From: Venatoribacter pacificus | Lineage (GTDB): Bacteria; Pseudomonadota; Gammaproteobacteria; Pseudomonadales; Oceanobacteraceae | NCBI RefSeq assembly: GCF_025318105.1 | Contig: NZ_JAOANI010000015.1 | Location: 620,001-684,000, forward strand | DNA length: 64,000 bases | Reading direction: 5' to 3' | Shown: piece by piece, positions 53,532 through 62,737 of the stretch | Numbering within the stretch: the first letter of the stretch is position 1 | How the letters are laid out: every line of letters starts with the position of its first letter | Made by a program: the position numbers and the translations under genes | The notes under the pieces: model-generated | What the model was told of the DNA's origin: nothing | What the model saw: the letters and a program-made list of their open reading frames with translations, nothing else | The model's database searches: none

Positions 53532-54752
53532 ATGCTCTACAAGATGAATGCCCAGATTATGGATGCCATGCGCCCGGTGCATGTGCTCGCACGCCATACG
53601 CGCAATATGTTTTATCAGCCGTGGAATCCACTGAATTACGGCATCTTTTTTCGTACCGTACGTGCCACGATGGAGCTGACCGAACGTCTGACCGATTACT
53701 ACGAGCAACCGGACTGGGATCTGGACACCACGGAAATCGACGGCCGTACCATCGGCATCGAATACAAAACTGTGATTGAAAAACCCTACTGTAACCTGCT
53801 GCATTTCCGCCGCCGCACACGCGGACTGGATCAGCCTAAGGTGCTGCTGCTGGCGCCGTTATCCGGCCACTTTGCTACTTTATTGCGCGGTACTGTGCGC
53901 GAGTTTTTACCGGACCATGAGGTGTACATTACCGATTGGCGTAATGCCCGTGATGTACCGATGAGCGATGGCGGTTTCCGTTTCGATGATTACGTCGAGT
54001 ACTTAATCGAATTTATGGAAAAACTCGGTCCGGATACCCACGTACTGGCGGTGTGTCAGCCCTGCGTACCAGCGTTGGTCGCGGCCGGCTATATGGCGAT
54101 GCATAACAACCCGAATCTGCCGAAAAGCATGAGTCTGATGGGTGGGCCGGTGGATGTCCGCATTAATCCGACCGACGTTAATGACTATGCGTCCGGCCGT
54201 GATCTGGAGTGGTTTGAAGATAACGTTATTTGTCGTGTACCGCCGGGTTTTAAAGGCCGTGGCCAGTTGGTTTATCCGGGTTTTATTCAGCTGACGGGTT
54301 TTATGTCGATGAATATGGATTCCCATGTCAGTAAGCACTTCAAATTTTTCAGTGATCTGGTGAAGGGTGATGGTGACAGTGCCGAAGCGCATCGTCAGTT
54401 TTATAACGAGTACCTTGCTGTTATGGATATGCCTGCGCAGTATTATCTCGACACCATCCGCCGGGTCTTTCTGGAACATCAGTTGCCGAAAGGAGAGTTG
54501 GAATTCCGCGGTGAAAAAGTGGATCTTAAAGCCATTAAGTCTATGGCTTTAATGACCATTGAAGGCGAGCTGGACGATATTACCGGACGCGGTCAAACGT
54601 CTTGTGCACTGGAATTATGTGCCGGTATTGCCAAAGGTAAAAAACAACATCTGGAAGAAGAAGGGGTTGGCCATTACGGTATTTTTAATGGCCGTAAATT
54701 CCGCGAAAGCATTGCCCCTAAAGTAAAAGCCTTTATGAAAAAACACGCCTGA
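53532..54752 (+). CDS. phaZ: Intracellular polyhydroxyalkanoate depolymerase
   Basis: Breaks down stored polyhydroxyalkanoate inside the cell, 406 residues. The alpha/beta-hydrolase nucleophile elbow reads VCQPCVPAL, with cysteine in the place of serine, as in PhaZa1-type short-chain depolymerases. VLLLAPLSGHFATLLRGTV and the C-terminal GEGVGHYG-like EEEGVGHYGIFNGRKF (histidine) fit the family. The start is ATG 53532, with GGAGG eight bases before it. No PHA synthase or phasin gene is nearby. It ends in a strong terminator. Confidence 0.9.
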   Translation: MLYKMNAQIMDAMRPVHVLARHTRNMFYQPWNPLNYGIFFRTVRATMELTERLTDYYEQPDWDLDTTEIDGRTIGIEYKTVIEKPYCNLLHFRRRTRGLDQPKVLLLAPLSGHFATLLRGTVREFLPDHEVYITDWRNARDVPMSDGGFRFDDYVEYLIEFMEKLGPDTHVLAVCQPCVPALVAAGYMAMHNNPNLPKSMSLMGGPVDVRINPTDVNDYASGRDLEWFEDNVICRVPPGFKGRGQLVYPGFIQLTGFMSMNMDSHVSKHFKFFSDLVKGDGDSAEAHRQFYNEYLAVMDMPAQYYLDTIRRVFLEHQLPKGELEFRGEKVDLKAIKSMALMTIEGELDDITGRGQTSCALELCAGIAKGKKQHLEEEGVGHYGIFNGRKFRESIAPKVKAFMKKHA

Positions 54753-54765
54753 AGGTTTGCGGATA

Positions 54766-54808
54766 ATAAAAAAGCGGCCGTTGTTTATAACTATGGCCGC
54801 TTTTTTAT
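54766..54808 (+). terminator. Terminator of the PHA depolymerase gene
   Basis: ATAAAAAAGCGGCC (54766-54779) pairs perfectly with GGCCGCTTTTTTAT (54795-54808), loop 15 bases, with the T-run inside the arm. Confidence 0.9.
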
Positions 54809-54821
54809 GTGCAGAATGTCA

Positions 54822-54853
54822 GGGCCTGTTTAATTAGTGTTAACAGGCCTTAG
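54822..54853. repeat. Palindromic repeat family B, copy 2
   Basis: Arms GGCCTGTT and AACAGGCC around TAATTAGTGTT; 30 of 32 positions match the copy at 30031. It again lies between convergent genes and again supplies the stop codon of the minus-strand gene (54850-54852). Confidence 0.85.
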
Positions 54854-56430
54854 GGCGTGCTTGGCGTTGCCGGTGCTTCCCGGCCGGTATGCAAGCGGGC
54901 GATGCAACGCAGCAGTTTCTCACCGCTTAAGGGTTTCAGAACCACATCATCCATGCCAGCGTTCAGACAGGTCTGGCGATCCTGCTCCATGGCGTTGGCG
55001 GTAAGACCAACAATAGGAATGCGGCGATGATAGTCATCCATTTCACGCAGCAATTGCGTGGCGCGCAGACCGTCCATTACCGGCATATGCCAATCCATTA
55101 AAATCAGATCAAAACGTTGCTGCTGACAGAAGTCGAGGGCCTCCTGACCGTGTTCGGCAACCGTTACCTTAATACCGGCATGGGACAGAATTTTTTTGGT
55201 CACTAATTGATTGGTGCGGTTATCCTCAACCAGCAGAATCTTCAGGTCGGGTATCTTTGGCAATGGATCAAGCTGACTCGGCACCGGAATATCCTGCATT
55301 AATGCCGGATAACTCAGATTAAATTCGAACACCGAGCCTTTGCCGGGAGCGCTGCTGACTTCAATGCTGCCGCCTTTGGCATTCACCAGATCTTTGCAGA
55401 TAGTCAGCCCCAGGCCACTGCCTTCGTAGCGGCGGGTGGTCGATTGGTCGACCTGGCTGAACGGACGGAATAATTTATTCATATCGTCGGCATGAATACC
55501 GATGCCAGTATCGACAACGCGGAAGCGCAGCTGGTGCTCCTGGCCCAGGCGCTTACTCAGATCAATGGTCAGAGATACGCTGCCTTCGTGGGTAAACTTA
55601 ACCGCATTACTGACCAGATTAAGCAGAATTTGTTTTAGTCTGCCGCCGTCGCCATTCAGCTGGTCAGGAATACGGCTGTCGAGATTCACGCTGAAGCGGA
55701 TGTTCTTTTCCTGTACCGCATGCTGCACCAGATTCTGCACATCTTTAACGGCTTCGCGCAGTGAGAACGGTGCATTTTCCAGACGGATATTACCACTGTC
55801 GATTCGGGCATATTCGAGAATATCTGAGGTCTGGCGGGTAAGAGCTTCGGTCGCATTCAGAATCAACCGGCACAGTTCTTCTTTCTCCTGCGGGTCGTCG
55901 CTGTGACGCAATAATTCTGTTGCGCCACGAATACCATTTAATGGCGTGCGCATTTCGTGGCTCATATTCGCCAGGAAAGATGTTTTCACTTCGTTGGCGG
56001 CTTCGGCCGCTTTTTGGGCCTGTTTCAGGCGGGTGATGTTACGTGAAATGCCAAAGATATATTGCACTTCACCGGCGGAACCAAAAATCGGAGAAAGCGT
56101 GGTGCTCCAATATTGCGGACTGCCATCGTGGCTGGTCAGCTCTTCTATTTCTTCATACTGAATGGGTTCTTTGCGTTCCATGCAGCGTTTGTAATTGGCA
56201 CTGACCTGCTCATACAAATCAGGGGGCATCAGTTCTTTGATGCCCATATCTTTTGGGGCTGCGGATACCAGCTCCAGACTTAACTGCTGCGACAGGTTGG
56301 TTTTTACAAAATAAAAATCGTCCTCCCCAACCCGCAGGATAAACATATTATCCGGCGAGTTGCGCCAGATCTCGTAAAACAGATGGGTTTCGAGATCCAG
56401 CCCGCTATCGGGGCGTTTATCGTCGCTCAT
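54850..56430 (-). CDS. Hybrid sensor histidine kinase (PAS-HisKA-HATPase-REC)
   Basis: Cytoplasmic two-component kinase of 526 residues with no membrane helix. A PAS domain covers about 15-135, the phospho-acceptor is His158 in SHEMRTPLNG, the ATPase has N-box LVSNAVKFT, DTGIGI and GSGLGL, and the C-terminal receiver (about 395-510) has the phospho-aspartate in LMDWHMPVMDG. No separate output regulator is adjacent. Its start overlaps the DUF917 stop in ATGA, so the two genes are coupled. The PAS ligand is unknown. Confidence 0.92.
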   Translation of the reverse strand: MSDDKRPDSGLDLETHLFYEIWRNSPDNMFILRVGEDDFYFVKTNLSQQLSLELVSAAPKDMGIKELMPPDLYEQVSANYKRCMERKEPIQYEEIEELTSHDGSPQYWSTTLSPIFGSAGEVQYIFGISRNITRLKQAQKAAEAANEVKTSFLANMSHEMRTPLNGIRGATELLRHSDDPQEKEELCRLILNATEALTRQTSDILEYARIDSGNIRLENAPFSLREAVKDVQNLVQHAVQEKNIRFSVNLDSRIPDQLNGDGGRLKQILLNLVSNAVKFTHEGSVSLTIDLSKRLGQEHQLRFRVVDTGIGIHADDMNKLFRPFSQVDQSTTRRYEGSGLGLTICKDLVNAKGGSIEVSSAPGKGSVFEFNLSYPALMQDIPVPSQLDPLPKIPDLKILLVEDNRTNQLVTKKILSHAGIKVTVAEHGQEALDFCQQQRFDLILMDWHMPVMDGLRATQLLREMDDYHRRIPIVGLTANAMEQDRQTCLNAGMDDVVLKPLSGEKLLRCIARLHTGREAPATPSTP

Positions 56431-57665
56431 TTTTCCGCAGTTCCTTTGGCACAGAGCGTGAGGTTCAGGTCTTCAATCGGGATATAGGCGGACACCGCTA
56501 CGTGATCTTCCGGGAAGGCGCTGAGAATATCGTTCAGGTCATCCATAAACTGGCTGATCACCGGCGTGATGCGGATGGCTTCCGGACAGGCGGTTCCCCA
56601 CAGGGTACAGTTCTGACCTTCGCGGATATCGGCAGTCGACAGTGGCGAACCCGCAGGGGTTTCGCCGTCAGCGCTGGCAAGCATGATATTGATGCAGTCC
56701 GGAGCAATAGCATGTGGCCGCCCTTGTTTTACATCCCAGGCCAACAGGCTTTCGTTTTTGTAATACACCCAGTAATCACCTGTTGGTGCACTGAAAATAA
56801 TTTTGCCGACATCAAAGCCCCCGTGGGTGCGGTTGATGATTTTGCTGATTTTACCTTCGGTAAAAATGTAGTTATGAATGTGCAGCAGATCGAGCAGCAT
56901 TGACAACGCCGGTACCGATGGCGAACTGAGAATCTGGCGACCGACGGTCAACGCGCGCCCAACGGAGTTGTACACCAATGAGCCCCTGGCGGCCGGGCTT
57001 TGCAGAAAGTTGGTATCCAGCGGATAACAGGCCATGCCTCCCACCTGATGGTATTCCGGCTGACTGACGGTTTCGCGTGCTTTTTCTTCCAGCTCCGCAG
57101 CGGTCAGGTCAAGGAACAGGGTTGAGGCAAAGGGTTCTGCTGTCCAGTTGCATTTTACTCCGGCACTGCTTTGGGTATCGGAGGCAATCATCGCCGGGCA
57201 GCTCGGTGCATTGGTGGCGGCGAGCAGGGTTTCGGTCAGGCGCGGGTCGGCGCGGCCAGAGGGGTCGGCGTCGATCACTGCAACCTTACCGTCCATCATC
57301 GAGGCGATATAAAACGGGATGAGTGTATTCACCGCGCCGATTTCACCGGGCAACAGGTACTCAATGGTTTTGTGTTCTTTTTCTGCCAGATAGGCGCTGA
57401 GGCTTTTAAACGCATTCACCGGAGCGGTAAACCCATGGCCTTCGGCGGCCGCATCGGGAGAGCCAAGATCGACCACCATCAGGGCGGTTTTATCGCGCTC
57501 AAGTTGCGTGACCGGTAACAGGCTGACGGTACCACTCATGCGTTGCAGAAAATCGAGTGCCATGCTGATCGGGCCGCCGCCACCGGAGGCGAGGAAACAG
57601 GCACCGTAAACCAGTGCTTTAAGATCGTCGGTGTTGAGCGTGGTCGGTGTGGCAATAGGCTGCAT
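56427..57665 (-). CDS. DUF917 family protein (thiohydantoin desulfurase-like)
   Basis: Protein of 412 residues of the DUF917 family, whose named member is S-methyl-thiohydantoin desulfurase; relatives sit in hydantoin or purine-type catabolic clusters. The N-terminal segment ALVYGACFLASGGGGP is the family hallmark. The start is ATG 57665, with AAGGAAG six bases upstream. It is translationally coupled to a hybrid histidine kinase instead of a hydantoinase, so a sensing or accessory role is possible. Confidence 0.82.
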   Translation of the reverse strand: MQPIATPTTLNTDDLKALVYGACFLASGGGGPISMALDFLQRMSGTVSLLPVTQLERDKTALMVVDLGSPDAAAEGHGFTAPVNAFKSLSAYLAEKEHKTIEYLLPGEIGAVNTLIPFYIASMMDGKVAVIDADPSGRADPRLTETLLAATNAPSCPAMIASDTQSSAGVKCNWTAEPFASTLFLDLTAAELEEKARETVSQPEYHQVGGMACYPLDTNFLQSPAARGSLVYNSVGRALTVGRQILSSPSVPALSMLLDLLHIHNYIFTEGKISKIINRTHGGFDVGKIIFSAPTGDYWVYYKNESLLAWDVKQGRPHAIAPDCINIMLASADGETPAGSPLSTADIREGQNCTLWGTACPEAIRITPVISQFMDDLNDILSAFPEDHVAVSAYIPIEDLNLTLCAKGTAEK

Positions 57666-58048
57666 AGCGGACTTCCTTTTCCTGAGTTGCATCAACTTTA
57701 GACCAAAGGTGAAATCGCTGTATAGCGGCAAATGACCTGATCGACCTGATAAGAAGGACGCAGAAGCGTCAACAAAGCGAAAAAACGGCAGAAAAAGACA
57801 GTCATAATCTTGTCAGGAACGGCGCTTTTTTCTAATCTGCGACGTCTGAATTCTTCTGCGGAGTCCGCACCGACATGATTTAAACGCCCTGCTTCAGCCA
57901 TTAATCCATTTCTTCGGTTATTAATCGGCGAGCAGGACCGCGTATGTCGGGTCTGGGTCTGTCTGGCTTTTCCATAAGCTTCCTCTTGGTTCCTTGTACA
58001 CAGAATCTGTGTCACCCGCTATGCGCCTGCTGCCGCAGGAGTGTCTTT
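57666..58048. other. 383-bp divergent region between the DUF917 and ABC-F genes
   Basis: The ABC-F frame is open back to an ATG at 57944, but that stretch is not family-like. It contains the palindrome ACACAGA-A-TCTGTGT (57998-58012), which could be an operator or leader hairpin 36 bases before the GTG. A 16-codon frame at 58021-58071 overlaps the ABC-F start but has no ribosome site. No gene is supported. Confidence 0.5.
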
Positions 58049-59680
58049 GTGACTCAATCTGTCCTTCTTGAATGTGCTCATCTGAACGACCAAACCGCTG
58101 CGGGCGACAGGATTCTGCAGGATATTCACCTGTCGTTAGCGGCTGGCCGCTATGGCCTGTGCGGGCGTAATGGCAGCGGCAAATCACGGCTGCTGACAAT
58201 GCTGGCAGGGCAGTTGCGGCCAGCGCAGGGGGATGTTCGTTGTTACGGTCGCCTTGGCTGGCTGCCACAACAGCAAACGGACGTGCCGATTAACCGCGAC
58301 GACTCGGTTGCGGACTTCCTGAATCTGACCGCGTTACTTGAGGCATTGCTGCGGGTGGAAGCTGGCTGCGGGTATGCCCCGGACTTTGAGCTGATCGGTG
58401 ACGACTGGAACCTGCCAGCCAGGCTGCAACAGATTTTGCCGCAGCATGGTTTTGAGCTGCCGCCCCAGGCATCGTTAGCACAACTGGCGCAGTGCCTGCA
58501 GCGGCCATTGCAGACATTGAGCGGTGGTGAACGGATGCGCCTGCAGTTGGCATTACTGTTTGCTGCAGCACCAGATGTGCTGTTGCTGGATGAACCGGGT
58601 AATCACCTCGACAGTGCCGGTCAGCAGTGGCTGTTGAAGCAGATAGCGGCTTTCCGTGGCTTGCTGATTCTGGTCAGTCATGAGCGTCCGTTATTACAGG
58701 CCATGGAACACATCCTGGAATTGCGTGGCGGCCATCTGCACCACTACGGCGGTCATTACGGGCAGTTTATACAGCAGCGTCGGCAGGAACAGGACGCGCT
58801 GCAGCGACAGTTGGAAGGCAGCCGCCAGCGCCTGCAACAGGTGTCGGCCGAAGCGCAGCGCAGCCAGGAGAAAGCCGCCCGCCGGGCGCAGAGTGGTAAG
58901 CGCGAGCGCCGCGATGGCAGCCAGAGCAAACTGCTGCTGGATAAACAACGGCAAAGTGCTGAACAGCAGCAAGGGCGGCAGAGTCGTCTGCGCAGTCGCC
59001 AGTCAGAGCAGGCGACTGCGCAGCTCAGACAAAATCAGCAGCAGTGGCTGCAGGACGATGCCGGTGCAACGCAATGGTATCTGCCGCAGGCGCAAAACCT
59101 GCGCCGCGGTACTGCTCTGCAGGTGACACAGCTACCTTGGCCCGTACCTCAGGCCGCTGTGTCGGCGGATGCCAGCCTGACGTTCAGCCTGCAACAGGGC
59201 GAGCGCTGCTGGCTGCGCGGTGCCAATGGCAGCGGTAAAAGTACCTTGCTGACCTTGCTCGCCACGGTGGATAAGGGCCAGCAACATATCCAGCGCCGGG
59301 TGCCTGTGCAGCTGCTGGATCAACACTGCCGCCTGTTGCAAAACGAACTCAGCGTGCTCGATAACCTGCAGCAGTTCTCGTCATTAAACGCGACAGCTGC
59401 GCGCACGTTACTGGCGGGCGTCGGCCTGTCGGCTGATATTTGCCTGCGCCCGGCGGCGGTCTTAAGCGGGGGCGAACGGATGAAGCTGGCGCTGTTAATG
59501 GTGACGCAACAAACGCCGGGTGCGCTGTTGCTGCTGGATGAGCCGGATAATCACCTGGATATGCATAGCCGCGAACAACTGGCGCAGGCTCTGTGCGCGT
59601 ATCAGGGCGCGATGATTCTGGTCAGTCACGATGAATGGTTTGCCGCAGCCTGTGGGGTAACGCAAACGCTGAAACTGTAA
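58049..59680 (+). CDS. ABC-F family ATP-binding protein
   Basis: Soluble twin-ATPase of 543 residues. Cassette 1 has GRNGSGKS, LSGGERMRLQLA and LLLDEPGNHLD; cassette 2 has GANGSGKST, LSGGERMKLALL and LLLDEPDNHLD; no membrane domain is present. The basic, glutamine-rich linker between them (about 225-345) is the arm that reaches the ribosome in ABC-F proteins. The start is GTG 58049, with AGGAG seven bases before it. Members act on stalled ribosomes or protect from antibiotics; this short-type member resembles Uup/YheS-like housekeeping forms but cannot be assigned. Confidence 0.9.
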   Translation: MTQSVLLECAHLNDQTAAGDRILQDIHLSLAAGRYGLCGRNGSGKSRLLTMLAGQLRPAQGDVRCYGRLGWLPQQQTDVPINRDDSVADFLNLTALLEALLRVEAGCGYAPDFELIGDDWNLPARLQQILPQHGFELPPQASLAQLAQCLQRPLQTLSGGERMRLQLALLFAAAPDVLLLDEPGNHLDSAGQQWLLKQIAAFRGLLILVSHERPLLQAMEHILELRGGHLHHYGGHYGQFIQQRRQEQDALQRQLEGSRQRLQQVSAEAQRSQEKAARRAQSGKRERRDGSQSKLLLDKQRQSAEQQQGRQSRLRSRQSEQATAQLRQNQQQWLQDDAGATQWYLPQAQNLRRGTALQVTQLPWPVPQAAVSADASLTFSLQQGERCWLRGANGSGKSTLLTLLATVDKGQQHIQRRVPVQLLDQHCRLLQNELSVLDNLQQFSSLNATAARTLLAGVGLSADICLRPAAVLSGGERMKLALLMVTQQTPGALLLLDEPDNHLDMHSREQLAQALCAYQGAMILVSHDEWFAAACGVTQTLKL

Positions 59681-59689
59681 GTGCAACGC

Positions 59690-59727
59690 CTTGTTGCCAG
59701 TAGCCGCTGCTGTCTTCTGGCAACAAG
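59690..59727 (+). other. 11-bp stem-loop between the ABC-F gene and metX
   Basis: CTTGTTGCCAG (59690-59700) pairs perfectly with CTGGCAACAAG (59717-59727), loop 16 bases, no T-tract. It may end the ABC-F message or lie in the metX leader. It does not look like a known SAM riboswitch. Confidence 0.5.
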
Positions 59728-59784
59728 CCTGATAAACTCCGCGCCTTAATTGTCAGCTTTCACCAACGCGGGAAACGAACGCTC

Positions 59785-60957
59785 ATGCCGGATGTTATTC
59801 CCGACGACTCCGTCGGTCTGGTCACTCCCCAGTTACAGCATTTTGATCAGCCACTGACCTTGCGCAGTGGCCGGGTTCTGCCGCAGTACGACCTGATGTA
59901 CGAAACCTATGGCAGCCTGAATTCCAATCAATCGAACGCAGTGTTGATCTGTCACGCCCTGAGTGGTGATCATCACGCGGCGGGTTACCACAGCATGGAC
60001 GACAAAAAGCCCGGCTGGTGGGATACCGCGATTGGTCCCGGTAAAGCGATCGATACCAACCGCTTTTTTGTGGTGGCACTGAATAACTTAGGTGGTTGCT
60101 CAGGTTCGACCGGCCCGACCAGTATTAATCCGGAAAGCGGTGAAGTGTATGGCCCGGAATTTCCGATTCTGGCGGTGCGTGATTGGGTGAACAGCCAGGC
60201 GCGGCTGGCCGATGTGCTGGGCATTCAGCAATGGGCTGCGGTGGTGGGTGGTTCGCTCGGTGGTATGCAGGTATTACGCTGGTCGATCCAGTTTCCTGAG
60301 CGCGTACGCCATGCGGTGGTCATTGCTTCGGCGCCGAAATTATCGGCGCAGAACATCGCCTTTAACGAAGTTGCGCGTCAGGCCATTGCCAAAGACCCGG
60401 ACTTTCATGATGGCTGGTATCACAAGTTTGACACCATTCCGAAATCCGGCCTGATGCAGGCGCGCATGCTTGGCCATCTGACGTATTTGTCTGACGATGC
60501 CATGCGGCAGAAATTCGGCCGTGATCTGAAAAAAGGCAAACTCAGCTACAGCTTCGCCCCTGAATTTGAGGTCGAGAGTTATCTGCATTATCAGGGGGAG
60601 AAATTCAGTACCCGCTTTGATGCCAACACCTACATGCTGATGACTAAGGCACTGGATTATTTTGATCCGGCGGCCGATTTTGATAACGACCTGGTGACGT
60701 GCCTGAGTCGCTCGCAGTGCGATTATCTGGTGGTGTCTTTTACCACCGACTGGCGTTTCTCGCCGGAACGTTCGGAAGAAATTGTGAATGCGCTGGTGCA
60801 TGCCGACAAAAACGTCAGCTATGCCTGCATTGAATCCGACAATGGTCATGACGCTTTTCTGTTACCCATTCCGCGCTATATGGATATTTTCAAAGCCTAT
60901 ATGCAACGGGTGGCGGCCAGTATTCCACTGGATAATGCGGCGGAGGTTACAGCATGA
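59785..60957 (+). CDS. metX: Homoserine O-succinyltransferase/acetyltransferase MetX
   Basis: Activates homoserine for methionine synthesis, 390 residues, alpha/beta-hydrolase fold. The nucleophile is in GGSLGGMQVLRW (about residue 152), and the histidine is in DNGHDAFLLP (about residue 356). MetX proteins next to metW in gammaproteobacteria are often succinyl-CoA dependent; sequence alone does not settle the donor. The stop overlaps the metW start. No riboswitch was recognised upstream. Confidence 0.93.
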   Translation: MPDVIPDDSVGLVTPQLQHFDQPLTLRSGRVLPQYDLMYETYGSLNSNQSNAVLICHALSGDHHAAGYHSMDDKKPGWWDTAIGPGKAIDTNRFFVVALNNLGGCSGSTGPTSINPESGEVYGPEFPILAVRDWVNSQARLADVLGIQQWAAVVGGSLGGMQVLRWSIQFPERVRHAVVIASAPKLSAQNIAFNEVARQAIAKDPDFHDGWYHKFDTIPKSGLMQARMLGHLTYLSDDAMRQKFGRDLKKGKLSYSFAPEFEVESYLHYQGEKFSTRFDANTYMLMTKALDYFDPAADFDNDLVTCLSRSQCDYLVVSFTTDWRFSPERSEEIVNALVHADKNVSYACIESDNGHDAFLLPIPRYMDIFKAYMQRVAASIPLDNAAEVTA

Positions 60958-61556
60958 CGGTATTACGCGATGACCTGGCCATTATCCAGCAGTGGGTTAA
61001 ACCCGACAGTCAGATACTCGATCTTGGCTGCGGTGAAGGCTCGCTGCTGAGTTACCTTAAGCGCCATAAAAATGTGCGTGGTTATGGCCTGGAAATTAAC
61101 CCGGAAAAAATCACCGCCTGCATTGCCAACGGCGTGAACGTGATTGAACAGGATCTGGATAAAGGCCTGAGTAATTTTAAAGATAACAGTATTGATACCG
61201 TCATCATGACTCAGGCGTTGCAGGCTGTGCAGCGCCCGGATCTGTTGCTGGATGAAATGCTGCGCATCGGTGACGAAGCCATTGTCACTTTCCCGAACTT
61301 TGGTTACTGGCGTACGCGCTTTTATCTGCTGCTGAAAGGGCGGATGCCGATGTCGGAAACCCTGCCGTATAATTGGTATGACACGCCCAATATTCACATG
61401 TGCACCTTCCGCGATTTTGAGATGCTGTGCCGCGAAAAAGGCATCCGTATCCTTAATAAAACCGTGGTCGATGACCAGCATAAAGAACACTGGACGATTC
61501 GTCTGTGGCCGTCCATGCTGGGTGAAATAGCCGTTTATCACATCACAAGGAAATGA
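60954..61556 (+). CDS. metW: Methionine biosynthesis protein MetW
   Basis: Methyltransferase-fold protein of 200 residues with the SAM-type loop ILDLGCGEGSLLSYL near residue 22. In characterised cases MetW is required for MetX activity. The start overlaps the metX stop (ATGA). FPNFGYWRTRFYLLLKGRMP is the family hallmark. Confidence 0.94.
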   Translation: MTVLRDDLAIIQQWVKPDSQILDLGCGEGSLLSYLKRHKNVRGYGLEINPEKITACIANGVNVIEQDLDKGLSNFKDNSIDTVIMTQALQAVQRPDLLLDEMLRIGDEAIVTFPNFGYWRTRFYLLLKGRMPMSETLPYNWYDTPNIHMCTFRDFEMLCREKGIRILNKTVVDDQHKEHWTIRLWPSMLGEIAVYHITRK

Positions 61557-61558
61557 TC

Positions 61559-62035
61559 ATGAAAGCACTGACTCAGGTTTTTACCGCATGTTTATTCACC
61601 CTGTGTGCCGCCTTCAGCCCGATGCTGCTGGCCGCCGACCGTGGTGAGCAAAAACAGGTCTTTGGCGACTACGAAGTTCATTATATCGGCCTTAACTCCA
61701 GCTTCCTGCCACCGGAAGCGGCCGAAGCCTATGGCATTACCCGTTCACGGGCGCTGGGTTATATCAGCGTGTCGATTCTGCATAACGAAGACGGCAGCGA
61801 TATGCCGGTTATGCCGGTTGCCGTCAGCGGTAATGTAACGGGTAAAATCCGCAATCTGGTCGGTCAGAGCCGTGAGCTGGAGTTTCAGGAAATTAAAGAA
61901 ACCAATGCGGTGTACTACATCACCACCTTCCGCTTTGACGATGAAGATATGTACAACATCGACCTGAAGGCAACACCGGAAGGCCAAAGCCGTACCTTTG
62001 ATGTGAAATTCAGCCAGCGATTTTACGAAGAATGA
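61559..62035 (+). CDS. DUF4426 periplasmic protein
   Basis: Exported protein of 158 residues with a signal peptide cleaved near LLAAD (about residue 25). The mature part begins with KQVFGDYEVHYIGLNSSFL, typical of DUF4426, a family found between metW and rdgB in Pseudomonas relatives. The start ATG 61559 has AAGGAA six bases before it. The function is unknown; the stop overlaps rdgB. Confidence 0.85.
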   Translation: MKALTQVFTACLFTLCAAFSPMLLAADRGEQKQVFGDYEVHYIGLNSSFLPPEAAEAYGITRSRALGYISVSILHNEDGSDMPVMPVAVSGNVTGKIRNLVGQSRELEFQEIKETNAVYYITTFRFDDEDMYNIDLKATPEGQSRTFDVKFSQRFYEE

Positions 62036-62646
62036 GCAAAATAGTACTCGCCAGCGGAAACGCCGGAAAACTGCGTGAATTCTCAGCTCTGTTCGATACC
62101 CACTTTGCTGAGCAGAATATTGAGCTGATTCCGCAAACTCAGCTTAATGTGATTGAGGCAGAAGAAACCGGCCTCAGTTTTGTTGAAAACGCCATCCTCA
62201 AAGCACGTAATGCCTGCGCTGCCACCGGTCTGCCGGCATTGGCCGATGATTCCGGTCTTGAAGTCGATGCCCTGCAGGGCGCGCCCGGAATTTACAGCGC
62301 CCGCTATGCCGCTGCGGATGATGGCTTCGGCCAGGGCGACAGTGCCAATAATGCCAAGCTGCTGGCGGCGCTGAAAGACGTGCCCGAAGCGCAGCGTACA
62401 GCCCGTTTCCAGTGCGTACTGGTGTATATGCGCCATGCCGCCGACCCAACGCCACAGGTATTCCAGGGCAGCTGGGAAGGCCGTATTCTGACAGCGCCTG
62501 AAGGGCATGATGGCTTTGGCTATGATCCGCTGTTTTTTGTACCGGGTGAAGGTTGCGCCTCGGCCAGCCTGAGCAAAGAACGTAAAAATCAACTTTCTCA
62601 CCGTGGTCAGGCGATTCAGCAACTTCTGGCGCGCTGGCACGTCTGA
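62032..62646 (+). CDS. rdgB: XTP/dITP pyrophosphatase
   Basis: Removes non-canonical purine nucleotides (dITP, XTP) from the pool, 204 residues. It begins with KIVLASGNAGKLREF, has LADDSGLEVDALQGAPGIYSAR in the middle and GFGYDPLFFVP before SHRGQA. The ATG overlaps the DUF4426 stop. Confidence 0.95.
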   Translation: MSKIVLASGNAGKLREFSALFDTHFAEQNIELIPQTQLNVIEAEETGLSFVENAILKARNACAATGLPALADDSGLEVDALQGAPGIYSARYAAADDGFGQGDSANNAKLLAALKDVPEAQRTARFQCVLVYMRHAADPTPQVFQGSWEGRILTAPEGHDGFGYDPLFFVPGEGCASASLSKERKNQLSHRGQAIQQLLARWHV

Positions 62647-62686
62647 TACTCCTTTCCGGGTTGCTTGATCCGGGATCGCAAGTCTG

Positions 62687-62714
62687 GCCCGCGCTTATGG
62701 TGCGGGCTTTTTTA
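62687..62714 (+). terminator. Terminator after rdgB
   Basis: GCCCGCGC pairs with GTGCGGGC (one wobble), loop TTATG, followed by seven T and further T-rich sequence. It ends the metX-rdgB transcript at least in part. Confidence 0.85.
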
Positions 62715-62737
62715 TTATTTTTTACAAAGAGTAATGT

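Noticed and set aside
58021..58071. 16-codon frame overlapping the ABC-F start
   Set aside because: No ribosome site; it could only matter if translation of ABC-F were shown to be leader-controlled.
59690..59784. Possible SAM riboswitch before metX
   Set aside because: Only one simple stem-loop is present; no pseudoknot or conserved SAM-aptamer core was seen.
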